11,628 nucleotides of DNA from NCBI GenBank assembly GCA_003550305.1, contig QKYT01000529.1, positions 66,640-78,267 on the forward strand, written 5' to 3'. Of this stretch, positions 8,490 through 11,628 are shown piece by piece (within the stretch, counting starts at the first letter, position 1; the number at the start of each line of letters is the position of its first letter). This DNA comes from Glomus cerebriforme. Taxonomy: Eukaryota; Glomeromycota; Glomeromycetes; Glomerales; Glomeraceae. The notes under the pieces are model-generated. The model saw nothing but the letters and a program-made list of their open reading frames with translations. It was not told the origin of the DNA and searched no databases. Made by a program: the position numbers and the translations under genes.

Positions 8490-8503
8490 CAGGGCTGAAA
8501 ATA
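8490..8503. repeat. Left terminal inverted repeat of the hAT element
   Basis: CAGGGCTGAAAATA is perfectly inverted at 11150-11163; beyond that the repeat becomes imperfect. Confidence 0.9.
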
Positions 8504-8635
8504 GAAATAAAATTTTACCAGCTAAAGATCTGGAAAAAAAAAATTTTACCAGATTTTTTCCCAGAGTACATTGAAATTTACCGGCTACATAAATTTTTAT
8601 TTAAAATTATTATTGTAATTTGTAACTATGTAAAA

Positions 8636-8649
8636 TTTATTGCTTTATT
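8636..8649 (-). promoter_or_regulatory. Two AATAAA poly(A) signals of the transposase gene
   Basis: On the minus strand AATAAA occurs at 8649-8644 and 8641-8636, 18-31 bp after the transposase stop, a sensible place for 3' processing within the element. Confidence 0.5.
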
Positions 8650-8666
8650 AAAATTTGTAAAAAAAA

Positions 8667-10932
8667 CTAAATTCTTCGTTTACATTTTCCATTCCATATT
8701 TGTATAGCTCTAGTAAAATCAAATTCAAATAAATTTTTTTCTTCCAATCCAACCATCATAAGAAAATGTAATATTTCAGTATTTAAAGAATTTTGTAAGT
8801 CAGTTTTTATCAAATTTTGCTTTAAAAATCTGCGTTCACAATCTACTGATGAAAATGGAATAGAATATATAATACCTAATAATTTGATAATATTTGGAAA
8901 AGTTTCAAAGTAAAATTCAAATAATCTTGGAATTAATAATTCAATTTCTATATTTCTAAAATTTGCATATACTATTGCTTTATATCCAAANNATTCTTCA
9001 CAAATATTGTTACCATNAATAATTTGTTCTTTTTCATAAAATTCTGCCAAAATATTTAATTCTTTTTCGCCATATCTTGTTAGTTCATCTCTATTATTTG
9101 GCCAATTAGCATGATCAAATATTTTCATAGAATTAAGTAAAGGTCTATCGGAAAACCTTTCTTGAATTTCTAAAACAACAGCTGATGCAAATGATTGAAT
9201 ATCAATAATTAATTCTGTTTTATAATTTTCATTCCATGTTAATTGATGTGCTCCAATGTTACAATTTTCTTCTGATNGTACATTTAATAAAAATGTTTTT
9301 AAATTTTCTCCTAATAATAATCTTCCTTCATCACTAAAATCCAAAAATTTCTAATGAATTCTATTAAGAGTAAATTCTATTATTGGATCTATATCAGATA
9401 TTTGAATTTTTTTTCGTTGAAAAATCTTGCNTAAAATTGAAAGATACCNAAGAATATCCNATAAAAAATGAAGAAAAGCAAGAAATTTCCAATCACAAAT
9501 CTCTGTATATAAANAAATCAAATTTTGTNTTTGAAGATTATTAGCTGTAGTTATTGTTTCTAATAATNTATCCATTAAAGCTTCAATTGACAGACACAAA
9601 TTTTTAACTGCTTCATGCCAAGAAAGCCATCTGATTTCATAAATTTGTTTAATTTTTAAGACTGGATGTTCTAATATTTCTTGATATTTATGTAAAGTAT
9701 CTATTCTTTTGCTAGAATTANAGAAAAANCTATAAACTGATTTCATGATATTTTCAANATATTTGCAAAATGCCACTTGTTTTTCTGCTGAATTGCAAGC
9801 TAAAGCTAGCCTGTNTNCAATACAATGTGTTATAAATAAACACTTATTTCTTTCTTTGATTCTTNCTGCTACTCCTGTTAATTTTCCTAACATAACACTT
9901 GNTCCATCTGAAGCAAATGATGTAAGTTTATTTGTTAATCCTAAAGAAATCAACTTTAAATCAATATATAATTATAATAAATTAATAAACAATATATCAA
10001 TATTTAAAAAACTCACCTTTTTCATCGAACAAACCAATAATTAATTCAAAAATAGATTTTGAATCTTTACTTTTTAGTTGAAGTAATTTTAAAAAATTAA
10101 TCTTAATATGTCCATGCCAACAATATTTAACNTATATTATAAGATGAGGTTCACAAGAAATATCAGTGCTTTCATCAATCATTATACCAATTACCAAAGG
10201 CAGTAGCTTTATCTAATTCTTTCCAAATAGTTTCTTCAATTGAATTTGAAATGGCTGACAACATTTGGCGTCCAGAGATGTGATTTTCATATGTAACTGG
10301 ATTAGAATTTGATAATAATTTAGGGCATTCAAATGCTCTGCAAAGTTGTATAACTTTAGATAATTTGTTTAATAGGATGTCATTTTCTGCTAGCCAAAAA
10401 ACTACTTTCATTAAAGCATCAATGTATTGTTGAGCCTTATTTATAGCATTATTTGTAACTTTAATTAATTCCGCCTTACCAATTTCATGATTGGTTGCAT
10501 CAGTATGATCTTTTGTTAAAGCATGTTCTCCTAGAGTAGAAGATTTAAAATTCTTTAAACCTAATAAATAATAACTTAATATATTAATTTAATTAATCAG
10601 TTTATTATTTTTGAATAAAAAATATTACCTTTTTTTCCAAATTTATTTTACTTGTTATGGAATTTGCATAATGAACAAAACATAAGGTTTTTTGATGCAT
10701 CATAAATCAGCCAGTTATAAATTTCTAACCATTCTTTATGAAAAGTTCCAGTCTTCTTTTTTGCTAAAAAATATGCTTTTTTCTTTTTAAAATTTAAATT
10801 TTTTTGTGCTATGTCTCTATTAATATTTGGTAATTCAACATGAGTTTCTTCTAAATCTGAATCAAAATCACTAGATTCAATATCAATATCTTCATTAGGA
10901 ACTTTTGTTTTGAAATATTGTTTAATAGACAT
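8667..10932 (-). pseudogene. hAT-family transposase, three exons, inactivated
   Basis: Exons run 10932-10629, 10560-10017 and 9940-8667, with two GT-AG introns of 68 and 76 bp. I start at the second Met (MSIKQYFKTK), since the first lies in the terminal region. Domains in order: a TTF/BED-like zinc finger in exon 1 and early exon 2 (W-L-x-Y...FCSLC, then H-x-x-x-x-x-H); DDE core with Asp in DESTD (about 228) and in SDG (about 292); the C-x-x-H motif HCxxRLAL (its third and fourth positions unresolved); and the C-terminal hAT dimerisation region (PFSSVDCERRF...IKTDLQNSLN, around 640-665), whose Glu is the likely third acid. After allowing for the lesions the length is about 704 residues, normal for the family. 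Lesions are a TAA at 10648-10650, a 7-bp duplication at 10184-10197 and a TAG at 9351-9353. Eighteen N bases fall within it. Confidence 0.9.
10184..10197. repeat. 7-bp near-perfect duplication causing a frameshift
   Basis: On the minus strand TTGGTAA is followed directly by TTGGTAT. Taking out 7 bp joins ATAFG to IMIDESTD in frame and makes the whole three-exon total divisible by three, so this duplication is the cause of the frameshift. Confidence 0.7.
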
Positions 10933-11149
10933 TTTATGAATTATGACGTGAAATAACACACGATAACGTAAATGCGAAAAATTAGATTATCAAATGATCA
11001 TCATTTTATAAAATATATGTGCCGATATACTTAAAATTTTACCGGACAAAAATCTGTTAATCTTAAAAATTTTCTGGAAAAAAATCTGGAACAAAATTTT
11101 TTATCGGTGTTCCTTCAAAAATTCCAGTTTTTGCCAGAATTTACAGTAT

Positions 11150-11163
11150 TATTTTCAGCCCTG
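11150..11163. repeat. Right terminal inverted repeat of the hAT element
   Basis: TATTTTCAGCCCTG, the reverse complement of 8490-8503. Confidence 0.9.
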
Positions 11164-11171
11164 ACTCCTAG
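11164..11171. repeat. Right target-site duplication of the hAT element
   Basis: ACTCCTAG, identical to 8482-8489. Confidence 0.92.
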
Positions 11172-11350
11172 TTTTTGTTATCAAACTCTCTATGATACCA
11201 TTGTCGTGCTTTTCCTTTTACAGCCCGATCTAATATATTTACAATCCTAGCATTATTATTTATATTTGCTAAATTGATATATGCCACAAATTGATTTACA
11301 AAGTTTTCATGATCTTGTTCACCACCATGGAATTCAGGCTATACATAAAA
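11164..11350 (-). pseudogene. Gag-like gene, 5' part, separated by the hAT insertion
   Basis: The minus strand reads PEFHGGEQDHENFVNQFVAY, then ARIVNILDRAVKGKARQWYH and REFDNKN. This is the pattern of the N-terminal gag domain of fungal LTR-type elements (F-x-G-x-x-x-D-x-x-x-F, then a K-G-x-A-x-x-W-Y core). It runs straight into the 3' part at 8489 once the hAT element and one duplicate are removed. One in-frame TAG falls in the target duplication (expected Trp) and another just before PEF. Upstream the reading ends at the repeat element that begins at about 11351, so the true start codon is missing or displaced. Confidence 0.6.
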
Positions 11351-11459
11351 CCGAAATGAAAATGGCAAAGTCGAAATGATCAAAAAAAATTCCACGAGGG
11401 TCGAAATGAATTACGGGGATCGAAACACATTTACGAGGGTCAAAATGGATTACGAGGAT
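11351..11459. repeat. Short-period (about 20 bp) CpG-containing repeat element, left end
   Basis: Five units of the type TCGAAATGAATTACGAGGG run head to tail; 11401-11419, 11420-11439 and 11440-11459 are regular at 19-20 bp, and 11371-11400 is an expanded 30-bp unit. It starts where the gag-like reading breaks off, so it is probably the arm of another insertion, like the tandem-unit arms of the fold-back element at 3742. The other end is beyond the window. Confidence 0.6.
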
Positions 11460-11628
11460 TTATGAATTATAATAAATTTGGGATTTGGGAAGCATTTTCG
11501 CTAAGATACATTGAACATTATTTTATAGGAATATTAGTTTTTTTCTTAATAAAATTGAATTTAAGATCAAATAATTGTGCGGGTTATATGAATGTTAAGT
11601 AAATTACACAGATTTTTATTCAAAAAGT
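11460..11628. other. AT-rich end of the window
   Basis: No gene was found. It may be the interior of the element beginning at 11351. Confidence 0.3.

Larger units (their letters stand above)
8490..11163 (-). mobile_element. hAT DNA transposon, 2,674 bp, non-functional autonomous-type copy
   Basis: The ends are inverted repeats starting with 14 identical bases, CAGGGCTGAAAATA, at 8490 and, in reverse, at 11163. They are flanked by an exact 8-bp duplication, ACTCCTAG. Inside the termini a near-identical motif (CCAGATTTTTTCCCAGA at 8549-8565, and TCTGGAAAAAAATCTGGA at 11073-11090 on the other arm) and scattered CCAG/CTGG pairs could be subterminal transposase-binding sites. The body carries a minus-strand transposase gene in three exons. 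Joining the sequence across the element restores the gag-like frame apart from the TAG that lies inside the duplication itself. The copy is inactive because of its broken transposase, but its ends look intact and could be moved by another element. Confidence 0.93.

Noticed and set aside
9745..10044. Plus-strand open frame of 99 codons
   Set aside because: It is antisense to transposase exon 3 and its intron and contains many N-derived unknown residues.
6427..11350. Complete LTR retrotransposon
   Set aside because: No long terminal repeats, primer-binding site, reverse transcriptase or RNase H could be read in the window.

Overview
The window looks like nuclear DNA of an arbuscular mycorrhizal fungus (Glomeromycotina, Rhizophagus-like). 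It is very AT-rich, its introns are short GT-AG introns of about 60-75 bp, and its protein families resemble those expanded in these genomes: Uma2-type nuclease-like proteins, probable zinc-ribbon proteins, packaging-ATPase-like proteins, CCHC gag-like proteins and hAT transposases. The organism call rests on remembered family resemblance, not on a database search.

Layout. Positions 1-70 are a GC-rich, short-unit repeat patch. Positions 223-467 (minus) are a decayed integrase-like fragment, and 591-782 (minus) are the C-terminal tail of a packaging-ATPase-like gene. Positions 1109-2286 (plus) hold the only gene that looks intact, a six-exon Uma2-like gene of 272 residues. Then follow three decayed minus-strand genes: a zinc-ribbon plus nuclease-like gene (2575-3463), a fuller packaging-ATPase-like gene (3524-4636) and a coiled-coil gene (about 4855-5599). 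The ATPase-like gene is split by a 306-bp fold-back element with an 8-bp target duplication (3742-4047). A 20-bp-unit minisatellite (5698-5930) leads into a plus-strand broken gene with a helix-turn-helix-like and basic region (about 5963-6456). That gene meets, tail to tail, a long decayed gag/CCHC/protease-like gene on the minus strand (6427-8489 and 11164-11350).

The gag-like gene is split by a 2,674-bp hAT transposon (8490-11163). Both ends, an exact 8-bp target duplication, two introns and a nearly complete transposase can be read. The transposase is dead from two stops and a 7-bp duplication. Another short-period repeat element (11351-11459) truncates the gag-like gene at its start.

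Taken together this is a nested transposon graveyard beside one live-looking gene. Almost every premature stop is explained by a C-to-T or G-to-A transition (Trp, Gln or Arg codons), which points to cytosine-deamination decay. The packaging ATPase next to a Polinton/Maverick-style integrase suggests remnants of a virus-like giant transposon. Whether the zinc-ribbon, coiled-coil, helix-turn-helix and gag-like genes belonged to the same element is an open question raised by the window.
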